Below, piece after piece: positions 1 through 12,088 of a stretch of 64,000 nt of DNA. The notes beneath the pieces are model-generated. The model saw nothing but the letters and a program-made list of their open reading frames with translations. It had not been told where the DNA came from and ran no database searches. Origin of the DNA: Frateuria_A sp049727805 (GTDB lineage: Bacteria > Pseudomonadota > Gammaproteobacteria > Xanthomonadales > Rhodanobacteraceae); the NCBI RefSeq assembly GCF_049727805.1, contig NZ_JBCNYA010000008.1, positions 62,001 to 126,000 of the forward strand, read 5' to 3'. Position 1 is the first letter of the stretch; each line of letters starts with the position of its first letter. The position numbers and the translations under genes were made by a program.

Positions 1-98
1 CCGGCCTTCTTGGCCAGCGAGGCGAACGAACCGCATTCGGCCAGCGGCTTGGGGCCACGGTCGGGGCGGCGGGAAGCGGGGGCATCGGCGCGCTGCAT
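1..98 (-). CDS. DciA/DUF721-family protein, N-terminal fragment
   Basis: The minus strand opens with an ATG at 98 and stays open to the window edge, giving about 32 residues of a basic, proline-rich N-terminus that ends in an SLAKKA stretch. The body of the protein lies outside the window. The call rests mainly on context: in Xanthomonadales a DUF721 (DciA-like helicase loader) gene commonly sits beside an M23 peptidase and secA, which is the arrangement here. The gene diverges from the M23 gene with only 29 bases between start codons, so their promoters must overlap or lie inside coding sequence. The family assignment is an inference. Confidence 0.45.
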   Translation of the reverse strand, partial: MQRADAPASRRPDRGPKPLAECGSFASLAKKA

Positions 99-127
99 GG
101 TGCCGTCATCTGAAGTGAAAAAAAGCA

Positions 128-1057
128 ATGCAGATCATACTCGTATCCCGCTCCAGGAAAGTGCCCAAGACCTTCGATCTGCGCCAGCATCGGTTGCGCT
201 GGCGGCTGGCGGGCCTGGCCGTGGCGGCGGTGGTCGGGTGTGGCGTACTGGGCGCCGCGGTGGCGCTGACCGTGTCCAGTCCGCGCGATCGTGCACTGGC
301 CGAAATACGCCAGCTCAAGCAGCAGATCCACCAGCAGGACGCCCAGCTGGCGGGCGTGCGCAAGGACTCGCAGCGCGAACTCGATGCGCTGGCGATCAAG
401 CTTGGCCAGCTCGAGGCGCAGTCCACCCGCCTCAACGCGCTCGGCGAGCGGCTCACCGAGGTCGGCAAGCTGGATCCGGACGAGTTCAACTTCGACCAGC
501 CTCCCGCGGTCGGCGGCCTGGAAGACACCACCGGCAGTGCCTATGCCCTGCCGCCCACGCTGGACAAGAGCATCGACCAGCTCGCCGGCCAGTTCGACGT
601 CCAGCAGGCGCAGCTGTCCGCGCTGCAGAGCCTGCTGCTGGATGCCAAGATCGATTCCAACCTGAAGCCCACCGGCATGCCGGCCTCGGGCTATATCTCC
701 TCCTATTTCGGCGTGCGTCCCGATCCGTTCGACGGTCACAGCGCCCGCCACACCGGCCTGGACATCGCGGTGCCGTTCGGCGCCTCGGTCCATGCCGTCG
801 CCGAGGGCATGGTGACCTACGTCGGCCAGCGCAGCGGTTACGGCAAGGTGGTCGAGATCGACCACGGCAACGGCTACATGACCCGCTACGCGCACAACAG
901 CAAGCTGCTGGTGCGCCCGGGCCAGCGCGTGCACGTGGGTGAGGTGATCTCGCAGGCCGGCTCCACCGGCCGCTCGACCGGCCCGCACGTGCATTTCGAG
1001 GTCTGGTACAAGGGCCGCGTGGTCAATCCGCTGGCCTACGTGAAGAGCCACCGCTAA
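128..1057 (+). CDS. Membrane-anchored M23/LytM peptidoglycan endopeptidase
   Basis: A 309-residue protein with a basic N-terminus and one transmembrane helix (about residues 28-48), a coiled-coil stretch (about 55-110), and a C-terminal M23 domain (about 190-300). The zinc and catalytic residues are visible: H208-x3-D212 (HTGLD) and H287-V-H289. This is the LytM fold, so a periplasmic metallo-endopeptidase that cuts peptide cross-links, or an amidase activator, is expected; the complete zinc set favours an active enzyme. It lies directly upstream of secA, 200 bases away, as in other Xanthomonadales. The start is the first ATG preceding the membrane helix; its ribosome-binding site is weak. 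Confidence 0.85.
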   Translation: MQIILVSRSRKVPKTFDLRQHRLRWRLAGLAVAAVVGCGVLGAAVALTVSSPRDRALAEIRQLKQQIHQQDAQLAGVRKDSQRELDALAIKLGQLEAQSTRLNALGERLTEVGKLDPDEFNFDQPPAVGGLEDTTGSAYALPPTLDKSIDQLAGQFDVQQAQLSALQSLLLDAKIDSNLKPTGMPASGYISSYFGVRPDPFDGHSARHTGLDIAVPFGASVHAVAEGMVTYVGQRSGYGKVVEIDHGNGYMTRYAHNSKLLVRPGQRVHVGEVISQAGSTGRSTGPHVHFEVWYKGRVVNPLAYVKSHR

Positions 1058-1257
1058 GGCCTCCGCCCGATTCCCGCGGGCAGCACGACCCTCATTTCCC
1101 CATCTCTCTCCCCGGCAGGCCCGGGGAAGAGCGTGCCGCTGCCCTCTTGAATCCCCCGTCTTCCGCCGCCATCCCGGCCGACTGGAGCGGCTGTAGTAAC
1201 ATGTCTCCTTTCGCCCGTGGCCGCCGCGGGCCTTGAGCCTTCACTGACGGAAGATCG

Positions 1258-3975
<2,718 letters not shown>

Positions 3976-4032
3976 CCCCGCTTCGCTTCCTCTCTCCTTT
4001 GTTCATCAGGAACAGGGGAGAGGGCGCAGAAC

Positions 4033-4884
4033 TCAGTCCCCGCCGCCCGGCGGACGCTTGCGGTGCGGCTCGGCGTTAACCGCGATGTACTGCGGCTCCT
4101 CGCCGTCCAGACGCAGTGCGGTCAATTGGCCGCCCCACACGCAGCCGGTGTCGATCGCGTACACGCCCAACCCGGCGAAACGCCCCAGCGCGGACCAGTG
4201 CCCGCAGACCATATTGACCTCGCGCCGGCGCATGCCCGGCACGGCAAACCATGGATACAACCCGGGCTTCTGTGAGCCGGGGATGCCCTTGGCCTCGAAA
4301 TCGATGCGACCGTTGACGTCGCAATAGCGCATGCGCGTCATCGTGTTGATCGATGCGCGGAAGCGCTCGATCCCCTGCAGCCGGCTCGACCAGGCGGCCG
4401 GGCGGTTGCCGAACAGGTTCTTGAGCAGCCGCGGATGGCGTGGGCTGGACAGTTCCCGCTCCACTTCCTGCGCCGCCCGCAAGGCCTGGCGCAACGTCCA
4501 CTGCGGCGCCAGGCCAGCATGCACCATGCCCCAGCCCAGCGCCTCGTCGTAGTGCAGCAGCTTCTGGTTGCGCAGCCACTCGAACAGTACCGGTGCGTCC
4601 TCGGCGAACAGCACCTCGCGCAGCTCCGGGTTGACCCGCGACTGCGCGTCGGGCTTGCGCTGGGCGATCGCCAGCAGGCTCAAGTCGTGGTTGCCGAGGG
4701 TGACGACCACGTTCTCGCGCAGCCCATGGATCAGCCGCAGCGTTTCCAGCGACTGGCCGCCGCGGTTGACTAGGTCGCCACAGAACCACAGCTGATCCTG
4801 CGCCGGGTCGAACCTCAGCTTGTCGAGCAAACGCGAGAGCTCCGGATAGCAGCCTTGCACGTCGCCGATTGCATATGTCGCCAT
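4033..4884 (-). CDS. apaH: Bis(5'-nucleosyl)-tetraphosphatase, symmetrical
   Basis: ApaH hydrolyses diadenosine tetraphosphate to two ADP and can remove Np4N caps from RNA. The 283-residue protein starts at the ATG giving MATYAIGDVQGC; longer readings upstream run into apaG and lack similarity. The calcineurin-like metallophosphatase motifs are all present: GDVQG (metal), GDLVNRG and GNHD, with later histidines in GMVHAG and CGHW. It is the last gene of the lptD-surA-pdxA-rsmA-apaG-apaH operon, 58 bases after apaG, the same order as in E. coli. Confidence 0.96.
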   Translation of the reverse strand: MATYAIGDVQGCYPELSRLLDKLRFDPAQDQLWFCGDLVNRGGQSLETLRLIHGLRENVVVTLGNHDLSLLAIAQRKPDAQSRVNPELREVLFAEDAPVLFEWLRNQKLLHYDEALGWGMVHAGLAPQWTLRQALRAAQEVERELSSPRHPRLLKNLFGNRPAAWSSRLQGIERFRASINTMTRMRYCDVNGRIDFEAKGIPGSQKPGLYPWFAVPGMRRREVNMVCGHWSALGRFAGLGVYAIDTGCVWGGQLTALRLDGEEPQYIAVNAEPHRKRPPGGGD

Positions 4885-4942
4885 CAGAACTCGTCCATCC
4901 AGAGCCGCTCCATCGCAGGCGAACCCTCGGTTGTGCGTGCCA

Positions 4943-5326
4943 TCAGTGCAGGGTGCGCGGTATGGACAGCGTGAATGGCGCGATGGGCGCGTCGAAGCGA
5001 GTGCCATCGTCGGCGAGCATCTGGTAGCTGCCCTGCATGGTGCCCACGGCGGTGTCGAGCACGGCGCCGGAGCTGTACTGGTAGCGGTCGCCCGGGCGCA
5101 TCCACGGCTGTTCGCCGACCACGCCTTCGCCGCGCACTTCTTCCACCTTGCCGTTGGCGTCGGTGATCACCCAGTGCCGGGTGAGCAGGCGCGCGGGCAC
5201 GTCGCCGGCGTTGTGCAGCGTCACCGTGTAGGCGAACACGTAGCGGTTGTCGTGCGGCTTGGACTGGTCGGGGACGAAGCGGGTTTCGACCTGCACGTCG
5301 ATCGTGTAGGAGGGTTTGGGATTCAT
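4943..5326 (-). CDS. apaG: ApaG domain protein
   Basis: A 127-residue single-domain ApaG protein, the usual size. It has the beta-sandwich signature ending in a GxMxGSYxM block (GTMQGSYQM), plus the RHWVITD and VRGEGVVGEQP segments typical of the family. The biochemical role in bacteria is not settled; the domain resembles the substrate-binding part of F-box proteins and its loss has pleiotropic effects. It lies between rsmA (48 bases) and apaH (58 bases) in the conserved operon. Confidence 0.95.
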   Translation of the reverse strand: MNPKPSYTIDVQVETRFVPDQSKPHDNRYVFAYTVTLHNAGDVPARLLTRHWVITDANGKVEEVRGEGVVGEQPWMRPGDRYQYSSGAVLDTAVGTMQGSYQMLADDGTRFDAPIAPFTLSIPRTLH

Positions 5327-5374
5327 GCGTCGATTGTACGGCCTGCGCGCGTGCCTGCGCGTGTAGGCGACGGG

Positions 5375-6157
5375 TCAGGCGGGAAGCTTCGCGAGGCGCA
5401 CGAAATCGTCGGGAGCAAGCGTTTCCGCACGCGCCTTCGGATCGATGCCGGCGCCTGCGATGGCCTCGCTGCCAAGCAATGTCTTGAGCCCGTTGGCGAG
5501 CGTCTTGCGCCGTTGCGCGAAGGCCGCCTTGACGATCGCGTGCACGCGCTGCGGATCGGCGTCATGGCGTTCGTGCTCGGCCAGTGGCACCAGCCGCACG
5601 ACCGCCGAGTCGACCTTCGGTGGCGGGCGGAAAGCACCGGGCGGCACGGTGAACAGCGGCTCCACCCGGCAGGCCAATTGCAGCATCACCGACAGCCGAC
5701 CGTACACCTTGTTGCCCGGTTCGGCGGCCATGCGGTCGACCACTTCCTTCTGCAGCATGAAGTGCATGTCTTCGATCGCGTCGGCGTGGTCCACACAATG
5801 GAACAGGATCGGGCTGGAGATGTAGTAGGGCAGGTTGCCGGCCAGGCGCACGCGCGGTACGCCCAGGCGCTGCGCCAGCGCAGTGAAGTCCACCTTGAGC
5901 ACGTCGGCGTGGACGATTTCCAGCGTGCCGACTGCGCTCGCGCGCGCCTGCAGGCCGGGGATCAGGTCGGTGTCCAGCTCGATCGCGGTGAGCCGGCCGG
6001 CGGCCGCCAGCAGCGGCAGCGTGAGCGCGCCTTCGCCCGGGCCGATCTCGACCACGCGGTCATCCGCCCGCGGCGCGATGGCGCTGACGATGCGCTCGAT
6101 GTAGCGCTTCTCGTGGAGGAAGTGCTGGCCGAAACTTTTCTTGGGCCGGGCGCTCAT
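5375..6157 (-). CDS. rsmA: 16S rRNA (adenine1518/1519-N6)-dimethyltransferase
   Basis: RsmA (KsgA) dimethylates two adjacent adenines near the 3' end of 16S rRNA late in 30S assembly. The 260-residue protein begins with the signature KKSFGQHFLH, followed by the SAM-binding EIGPGEGALT motif and the catalytic NLPYYISSP motif. Length is typical. Its start codon overlaps the pdxA stop by four bases (ATGA), implying translational coupling. Confidence 0.97.
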   Translation of the reverse strand: MSARPKKSFGQHFLHEKRYIERIVSAIAPRADDRVVEIGPGEGALTLPLLAAAGRLTAIELDTDLIPGLQARASAVGTLEIVHADVLKVDFTALAQRLGVPRVRLAGNLPYYISSPILFHCVDHADAIEDMHFMLQKEVVDRMAAEPGNKVYGRLSVMLQLACRVEPLFTVPPGAFRPPPKVDSAVVRLVPLAEHERHDADPQRVHAIVKAAFAQRRKTLANGLKTLLGSEAIAGAGIDPKARAETLAPDDFVRLAKLPA

Positions 6158-7140
6158 GGGGTCGAGCGCTCCACCAGCTCCAGCGCCATCCGCGCGGCGG
6201 CGATCAGGCTGGAAGGATCCGCGCGGCCGGTGCCGGCCAGGTCCAGCGCCGTGCCGTGGTCGACCGAGGTGCGGATGAACGGCAGGCCCAGGGTCAGATT
6301 GACGGTGCGGTCGAAGGCTTCGCTCTTGAGCACCGGCAGCGCCTGGTCGTGGTACATCGCCAGCACCGCGTCGTAGCGTGTGCGCTGCGCCGGCACGAAG
6401 GCGGTGTCGGCCGGCAGCGGACCTAGCAACGCCATGCCTTGCGCACGCAACCGCGCCAGCGTGGGTTCGATCACGTCCAGTTCCTCGCGGCCCATGTGGC
6501 CGCCTTCGCCGGCATGCGGGTTGAGTCCGAGCACGGCGATGCGTGGCTGGGCCAGGCCGAACTTGCCGCGGAGTTCGCCGTGCACGATGCGCAGCGTGCG
6601 TTCCAGCGCCTCGCCGGTGATGGCCGCCGGCACCGCATGCAACGGCAGGTGCGTGGTGGCCAGGGCCACGCGCAGCTCCGGGCTGGCCAGCATCATCACT
6701 ACCTCGACGCCCGCACGCTGGGCGAAGAACTCGGTGTGGCCGCTGAAGGGAATGCCCGCGTCGTTGATCGAGGCCTTCTGCAGCGGCGCCGTGACCACCG
6801 CAGCATAACGTCCGGCCAGGCAGCCGTCGGCCACCTCGGCCAGCGTGGCCAGCACGTGCCGGGCGTTGCGCGGATCGGGCTGGCCCGGATGCTCCTCGAC
6901 CGCGAGCGGGACATGCCGCACGCGCAGGCTGCCTGGCGCGTGCGGATGGGCCAGGCCGTCGTCGTCGAGCAGGTCGAGCGCCACACCGCAGCGGGTGGCG
7001 GCGCGATGCAGCAGGTCGCGATCGGTGATCGCAACCAGTCCCGCCGCCAGCGGCAGGGTGGCCAGGTGCACCAGCAGTTCGGGACCGACCCCGGCCGGTT
7101 CCCCGGCGGTCAGCGCCAGTCGGGGCAGGCCGGCGTTCAA
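6154..7140 (-). CDS. pdxA: 4-hydroxythreonine-4-phosphate dehydrogenase
   Basis: PdxA oxidises 4-phosphohydroxy-threonine in the DXP-dependent pyridoxal phosphate pathway. The product is 328 residues when read from a TTG at 7140. No ATG lies close to the conserved N-terminus LALTAGEPAGVGPEL; the TTG is 8 bases after the surA stop and follows a GAGCGAG stretch that could serve as ribosome-binding site. Family landmarks include GHTEFFA, GLNPHAGEGG and the metal-binding YHDQALPVLK segment. It sits between surA and rsmA as in E. coli. dxs, which supplies the other pathway branch, is also in this window. Confidence 0.93.
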   Translation of the reverse strand: MNAGLPRLALTAGEPAGVGPELLVHLATLPLAAGLVAITDRDLLHRAATRCGVALDLLDDDGLAHPHAPGSLRVRHVPLAVEEHPGQPDPRNARHVLATLAEVADGCLAGRYAAVVTAPLQKASINDAGIPFSGHTEFFAQRAGVEVVMMLASPELRVALATTHLPLHAVPAAITGEALERTLRIVHGELRGKFGLAQPRIAVLGLNPHAGEGGHMGREELDVIEPTLARLRAQGMALLGPLPADTAFVPAQRTRYDAVLAMYHDQALPVLKSEAFDRTVNLTLGLPFIRTSVDHGTALDLAGTGRADPSSLIAAARMALELVERSTP

Positions 7141-7148
7141 GGGCTCGC

Positions 7149-8495
7149 TCAGGACTTGTCCCGCGCGTCCGGATCCTTCAGCGCCGGCACCAGGATGTCG
7201 ACGTAGGCATCCGAGCGCAGCTGGCGCAGGAAGTCGTCGTAGGCCTGCTCGGCCTTGCGGTTGCCGATCGCCTGGCGGGCCTGGTTGCGCTCGCTTTCCT
7301 CGGTCACGTCGCTCTTGCGCGTGCCTTCGAGCTGGATGATGTGCCAGCCTGCCTCGCTCTGGAACGGCTGCGAGACCTCGCCATCCTTGAGCCCGGCCAG
7401 CTGCTGGGCGATGGTGCTGCCCCACTGGTCGCGCTGGAACCAGCCCATGTCGCCGCCGGCGTTGGCGGTGGTCGGATCCTTGGAGTTTTCCTTCGCCAGC
7501 TTGGCGAAATCCTCGTGCTTGTTGACGATGCGGTTGTACAGGTCCTGCGCCTTCTGCTGCGCCTGCTCGTTGGTGACCAGCTCGCTCGGACGGATCAGGA
7601 TCTGGCGCGCGTGGTATTCGGTCACCACCTGGCGGCTGGGCGCGCGCTGGTCGACCAGCTTGAGGATGTGGAAGCCGGTGGGGCCGCGCAGCGCCGGGCT
7701 GACTTGGCCGGGCTTCATGCCGGAAACCGTATCGGCGAAGGCCGGCGGGATTTCGTCCATCTTGCGCCAGCCGAGGTCGCCGCCCTCGAGTGCGTCCTGC
7801 GCATCGGAATAACGGATCGCGGCGGCGTTGAAATCCATGCCGCCCTTGATCGCGTCGATCGCCTGCTGCGCCTTGGCCTGCGCCGCCTGGATGTCGGCCG
7901 CGCTGGCGCCGGCGGGAATCGAGATCTGGATGTGCGCCAGGTGCACCTCGCCGGCCTTGTAGGTCGGACTGTTGAGCAGGTTGTTGATCTCGCTGTCGGT
8001 AATGTTGACCGAGTCGCGCACCACGCTCTCGTGCAGGCGCTGCACCATCACCTGGTCGCCCAGCTGGCTGCGGAAGGCGGCGAAGCTCTGACCGCTCTGT
8101 TCGACCGCCTGCTGCAGCTGTTCGGGTGTCAGGTGATTCTGCTGGGCCACCGCGGCCACGGCCTGGTCGACGTCGGCATTGGAGACGCGCACGCCCTGCT
8201 CGGACGCCTTGGCGACCTGCAGCTTCATCAGGATCAGGCGGTCGAGCACCTGCCGCTCGAGCACGTCGTCCGGCGGCAGCTGGCCGGGGTTGCTGGCGTA
8301 CTGCTGCTTGACCGAGCGCACGGCCTCGTCCAGCTCGCTCTGCAGGATCACGTCCTCGTCGACCACCGCGACGATGCGGTCGAGCGGTTGCGTGCCGGAA
8401 ACCGCGGTCTGTCCCTGCGGCAGCAACTGTGCCTGTACGGGCAGGGCGGTGACCGCGGCGAGCGCGAGGAGGAGCAGCGCGGAGGGGTGCTTCAT
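7149..8495 (-). CDS. surA: Periplasmic peptidyl-prolyl isomerase/chaperone SurA
   Basis: SurA escorts outer-membrane beta-barrel proteins across the periplasm. The 448-residue precursor has a Sec signal peptide ending at ALPVQAQ, an N-terminal chaperone domain beginning DRIVAVVDEDVILQSEL, and two parvulin domains (about 180-280 and 290-390) marked by the repeated phrase A(I/A)xxSD...GGDLGW and NSKDP...GGDMGWF. It is directly downstream of lptD, a client of SurA, with 120 bases between them. Confidence 0.97.
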   Translation of the reverse strand: MKHPSALLLLALAAVTALPVQAQLLPQGQTAVSGTQPLDRIVAVVDEDVILQSELDEAVRSVKQQYASNPGQLPPDDVLERQVLDRLILMKLQVAKASEQGVRVSNADVDQAVAAVAQQNHLTPEQLQQAVEQSGQSFAAFRSQLGDQVMVQRLHESVVRDSVNITDSEINNLLNSPTYKAGEVHLAHIQISIPAGASAADIQAAQAKAQQAIDAIKGGMDFNAAAIRYSDAQDALEGGDLGWRKMDEIPPAFADTVSGMKPGQVSPALRGPTGFHILKLVDQRAPSRQVVTEYHARQILIRPSELVTNEQAQQKAQDLYNRIVNKHEDFAKLAKENSKDPTTANAGGDMGWFQRDQWGSTIAQQLAGLKDGEVSQPFQSEAGWHIIQLEGTRKSDVTEESERNQARQAIGNRKAEQAYDDFLRQLRSDAYVDILVPALKDPDARDKS

Positions 8496-8615
8496 CGGTC
8501 GGAACCTTCACTCGCCGGCGAGGCGATGGTTGGAGGGAACGGAGCCTTGCGGCCGGCTCGGGCCGGCCCGACAACCGTGGATCGCAACGGCGAGCGAAAG
8601 TTCGCGGCCAGGCCG

Positions 8616-11048
8616 TTATTGATAGCCAAGAATACCACGCCGCAGCACGTCCTCGGTCTGGCCGTTGAAGGCACCCAGGCCCTTGAAGACCAGCTCGAAC
8701 ATCAGCGCGTTGTTGCTTTCGCCTTGCGATGCGAGCGCTCCGCGCGTGATTACGTAGTGGCGTCCGACCACGCGAACGGCGACGCAGCAGCTGTCGTACT
8801 CCACGCCCGCCAGCGCCTCGACCGTGCGTTTGTCGCGCACCGAGTAGACCCACCGGCCGAGCAGGCGCCAGCGCTCCGAGATCGGGTAGATCGCCGAGGC
8901 GTCGTACTGCTCGACGAGGTTGCGGCGGAAGCGGTAGGAGAAGTTGAAGATGCCGTCCGTGCCGACGCGCCGTTGCAGTCCCAGCGAGCCGAGGTTGGTC
9001 TGCCGGGTGTTCGGGCTCCACTGGTAGGCGCTGTCGAGGCGCCAGCGGTCGTTCAGCTGCACGTTCAGCTGGGCTACGTAGTCCGAACGCGTCCAGTCGG
9101 TGGGCGCCGTCGTGGTGACAGGCCCGTTGGGCAGTTGCACCCGCTGTGGCGCGAAATAATGGATCTGTCCGATGCTGGCCGACAGCCGCTCGACACCATC
9201 ATCGTCCAGCAACCGGGTGGTCAGCGCCGCGGTGAGGTTGTTGGCGTTCATCTGGCGGTCGGCGCCGGAGAACTGGTTGGGCGAGAACAGCTGCCAGTAG
9301 TCGAACGACATGCGGCGCGAGTCGAACACCGGCAGGTCGTCCTGGTTGCGGTAGGGCACGTACAGGTAGTACAGCCGGGGCTCCAGCGTCTGCGTGTACG
9401 ACGTGCCGAACAGCGAGGTCTTGCGCTCGAAGATCAGTCCGGTGTCGAGGCTGGCGATCGGGAGCGCCCGGCTAGGTGTGCGGTCGTCGAAGGGCGAGAC
9501 CTGCGTGCCGGTGAGCGGGCCGCGGTAGCCGTAGTTCTGGTAGTTGCCGTCCAGCTGGTAGGCGGTGTAGCGATAGGCCAGCTTCGGCCGCACGAACCAG
9601 GCTGCCCCGCGGAAATCGGCGGCCAGGTAGGGATAGAGGTCGAGGCGGTCGCCCTCGATGCGCTCGTCCTTGCGGAAGGCGGTCGCCGAGGTGTCCGCGC
9701 CGAACTCGAGCCAGCGGTTGATCGGGATGTCCAGCCCCAGCGTGGCGCTCGGCCAGCGCTTGTACTGCACCACGCTGTCGGGCAGGTACGGGTCGACGTT
9801 CTGGTAGCTGCTCGCGCCGAACGAGGCGTTCCACCAGTCGCCGTTGCCGCGGATGTAGCCGCTGGAGGTCAACGTGCCCACCGCGGTGGTGTAAAGGTCG
9901 TTGCCGAAGTCGCGCAGGTAGCTGCGGTCGGAGGCACGGTTGATCGCGGTGCTGAAGTACCACGGTCCGCCGATGCGAGTGATGTCGCGGTACTTGAACA
10001 ACCAGCGGTCGGTACCCTTGGTCGGCGCCGCCGCGGTGGTGTTGTCGCCGCGGTCGTTGGGCAGGTACTCGAGGTTCAGTTGGCCGCGCGTCCCTGGCAC
10101 CAGGTAGCGGAACTCGCCCGCCAGCAGCGTGCCGCGCTGGGAATAGATGCGCGGCTCGAGCGTGGCGTCGTAGTTCGGCGCAAGGTTGAGGTAATAGGGG
10201 ATCGCGAACATCGTGCCCGAGCGGTTCGAGCTGCCGAAGGTCGGATACAGGAAGCCGCTCTTGCGCCGGTTGTCGATCGGGAAGGTGAAGTAGGGCAGGT
10301 ACAGGAACGGCACGTCCGCGAAGCGCATGGTGGCGCCGTGCGCCGTGCCCACCCCGGTGGTCTTGTCGATCTTCAGGCTCTTGGCGCGGACTTCCCACAG
10401 GTGGTGGCCGACGTCGCAGGTGGAGTAGCTCACCAGGCTGTAGCGGCTGTGCTGTGCGTCGATCAGCTCGCCGCGCGCGGCGGTGCCGTTGCCGCGCGAC
10501 TGCAGCAACTGGTAGCGCACGTTTTCGGCGATGCCGTGGTTGGCCTGGTTGTTGCCGCGCAGGCGGTCGGCGCTGAGCAGCTCGCCGGCCTCCTGGTAGC
10601 GCACGTTGCCCTGCGCGTCGTAGTCGGTGGTGGTGTCGTTGTAATCGACCCGGTCGGCGCGCAGCAGCTGGTCGGCGCGCTCGATGCGCACGTTGCCGGA
10701 AAGCCGGTAGACCGCGCGGTCGGAACTGTCCACGTGGGCGGCGTCGACGACCGTGTCGGAGGTCTCGCGCAGCGTGGCGTCGCGCGGCAGGGTGGGATCG
10801 TAGAAATCCAGCAGCGCGTTGGGACGGCACAGCACGAAGCTTTCCGGGCGCGGTGGGCAGTGGAACACGCCCAGCGGGCAGCTCGACACGGCATCGGCAC
10901 CGGCCGGCGTCGCCGCTGCGGGTTCCGGCGCGGGCGTGGGCGTCGCGGTCTGGGCTTCGACCGGAGCGCCGGTCAGGGCGAGCGCGGCGGCGACCGCAAG
11001 CAGGCGGCGTGGAGGCAAGGCGCGCAGGGTCGTGTAGCTCGGCGTCAC
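8616..11048 (-). CDS. lptD: LPS-assembly outer-membrane protein LptD
   Basis: LptD is the outer-membrane barrel that, with LptE, inserts lipopolysaccharide into the outer leaflet. The 810-residue protein has a signal peptide ending near APVEAQ, an N-terminal OstA/LptA-like beta-jellyroll (about 90-230) and a barrel domain to the C-terminus. Cysteines used for the family's interdomain disulfides are present: a cluster in the first 80 residues and an adjacent CC pair in EYDSCCVAVRV near the end. It heads the surA-pdxA-rsmA-apaG-apaH operon. LptA, LptB and LptC are encoded 20 kb away in the same window. Confidence 0.97.
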   Translation of the reverse strand: MTPSYTTLRALPPRRLLAVAAALALTGAPVEAQTATPTPAPEPAAATPAGADAVSSCPLGVFHCPPRPESFVLCRPNALLDFYDPTLPRDATLRETSDTVVDAAHVDSSDRAVYRLSGNVRIERADQLLRADRVDYNDTTTDYDAQGNVRYQEAGELLSADRLRGNNQANHGIAENVRYQLLQSRGNGTAARGELIDAQHSRYSLVSYSTCDVGHHLWEVRAKSLKIDKTTGVGTAHGATMRFADVPFLYLPYFTFPIDNRRKSGFLYPTFGSSNRSGTMFAIPYYLNLAPNYDATLEPRIYSQRGTLLAGEFRYLVPGTRGQLNLEYLPNDRGDNTTAAAPTKGTDRWLFKYRDITRIGGPWYFSTAINRASDRSYLRDFGNDLYTTAVGTLTSSGYIRGNGDWWNASFGASSYQNVDPYLPDSVVQYKRWPSATLGLDIPINRWLEFGADTSATAFRKDERIEGDRLDLYPYLAADFRGAAWFVRPKLAYRYTAYQLDGNYQNYGYRGPLTGTQVSPFDDRTPSRALPIASLDTGLIFERKTSLFGTSYTQTLEPRLYYLYVPYRNQDDLPVFDSRRMSFDYWQLFSPNQFSGADRQMNANNLTAALTTRLLDDDGVERLSASIGQIHYFAPQRVQLPNGPVTTTAPTDWTRSDYVAQLNVQLNDRWRLDSAYQWSPNTRQTNLGSLGLQRRVGTDGIFNFSYRFRRNLVEQYDASAIYPISERWRLLGRWVYSVRDKRTVEALAGVEYDSCCVAVRVVGRHYVITRGALASQGESNNALMFELVFKGLGAFNGQTEDVLRRGILGYQ

Positions 11049-11157
11049 GGTGGGCTGTCGGGGTTCGTCAGGACGCGTAACGCTAGCAGAAAGGCCGCAT
11101 GGCCGGCAGGAATCGTGCCTTGCCGCCGCTTCCTGCAGCCGCGCGGGCGAGGCCCGC

Positions 11158-12078
11158 TCACCCCATCAGCGCGGCGACGTGTGCGGCCGCGCTGGCGGCA
11201 AGGGCGTCGAGGTCGTAGCCGCCTTCCAGGGTCGAGACGACGCGGCCGCCCGCGTGGCGGCGAGCGATATCCACCAGCCGTGCGGTCAGCCAGGTGTAGT
11301 CGTCGGCCAGCAGCTCCAGCTGCGCCATCGGGTCCGCGCGATGGGCGTCGAAGCCGGCGGAGACCAGCAGCAGCTGCGGGCGGAAGGCATCGAGCCGCGG
11401 CAGCAGCCGTTCCTCCCAGGTGTGCCGGAACGCGGCCGAACCGGTACCCGCCGGCAATGGCGCATTGAGCAGGTTGCCCACGCCGGTTTCTTCCGCGCCG
11501 CCACTGCCCGGATAGAGCGGCGACTGGTGGCTGGAGACGAACAGCACCCGCGGCTCGCGCGCGAAGATGTCCTGCGTGCCGTTGCCGTGGTGCACGTCGA
11601 AGTCGGCGATCGCCACGCGCTCCAGATCATGTTCGGCCAGCGCGTGTGCGGCGCCCACGGCCACGTTGTTGAACAGGCAGAAGCCCATCGCCTGGTCGGC
11701 CGTGGCGTGGTGGCCCGGCGGACGCACGGCGCAGAACGCGCAACTGGCACGCTCGTCGAGCACGGCATCGACCGCCGCGACCACCGCGCCGGCGGCACGC
11801 AGCGCGGCCTCGGCCGAGGCGGGCGACATCAGGGTGTCTTCGTCGAGCCGGGCCCGACCCTCGCCCGGTGCGCTGGCGAGGATGCGTGCCACGTACGTGG
11901 CGTCGTGCACGCGCTCGAGCGCCTCGATGCTGGCACGCGGGGCCTCGATGCGGTCCAGCGCGGCGAAGCGGTCGCGGTCGAGCGCCGCCAGCACGGCGTG
12001 CAGGCGCGCGGGGGATTCGGGGTGGCCGGGGCCGGGATCGTGCTGCAGGCAGGCCGGGTGGGTGTAGAGCCGCAGCAT
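11158..12078 (-). CDS. Histone deacetylase-family (class II-like) zinc hydrolase
   Basis: A 306-residue single-domain member of the arginase/deacetylase superfamily, the bacterial group that includes acetylpolyamine amidohydrolases and AcuC-like proteins. The zinc and catalytic landmarks are intact: RPPGHHA, DFDVHHGNGTQD, SAGFDAH and LEGGYD. The protein has no signal peptide and should be cytoplasmic. Likely substrates are acetylated polyamines, small acetyl-amides or acetyl-lysine, but the sequence does not settle this. It lies 10 bases after the cobalamin adenosyltransferase gene, so it is probably co-transcribed; a functional link to B12 is not obvious. Confidence 0.85.
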   Translation of the reverse strand: MLRLYTHPACLQHDPGPGHPESPARLHAVLAALDRDRFAALDRIEAPRASIEALERVHDATYVARILASAPGEGRARLDEDTLMSPASAEAALRAAGAVVAAVDAVLDERASCAFCAVRPPGHHATADQAMGFCLFNNVAVGAAHALAEHDLERVAIADFDVHHGNGTQDIFAREPRVLFVSSHQSPLYPGSGGAEETGVGNLLNAPLPAGTGSAAFRHTWEERLLPRLDAFRPQLLLVSAGFDAHRADPMAQLELLADDYTWLTARLVDIARRHAGGRVVSTLEGGYDLDALAASAAAHVAALMG

Positions 12079-12088
12079 GGCCGGATCC

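Noticed and set aside
7341..11468. A 1375-codon frame antisense to surA and lptD
   Set aside because: Pure GC-rich shadow opposite two certain genes; no recognisable domain or ribosome-binding site.
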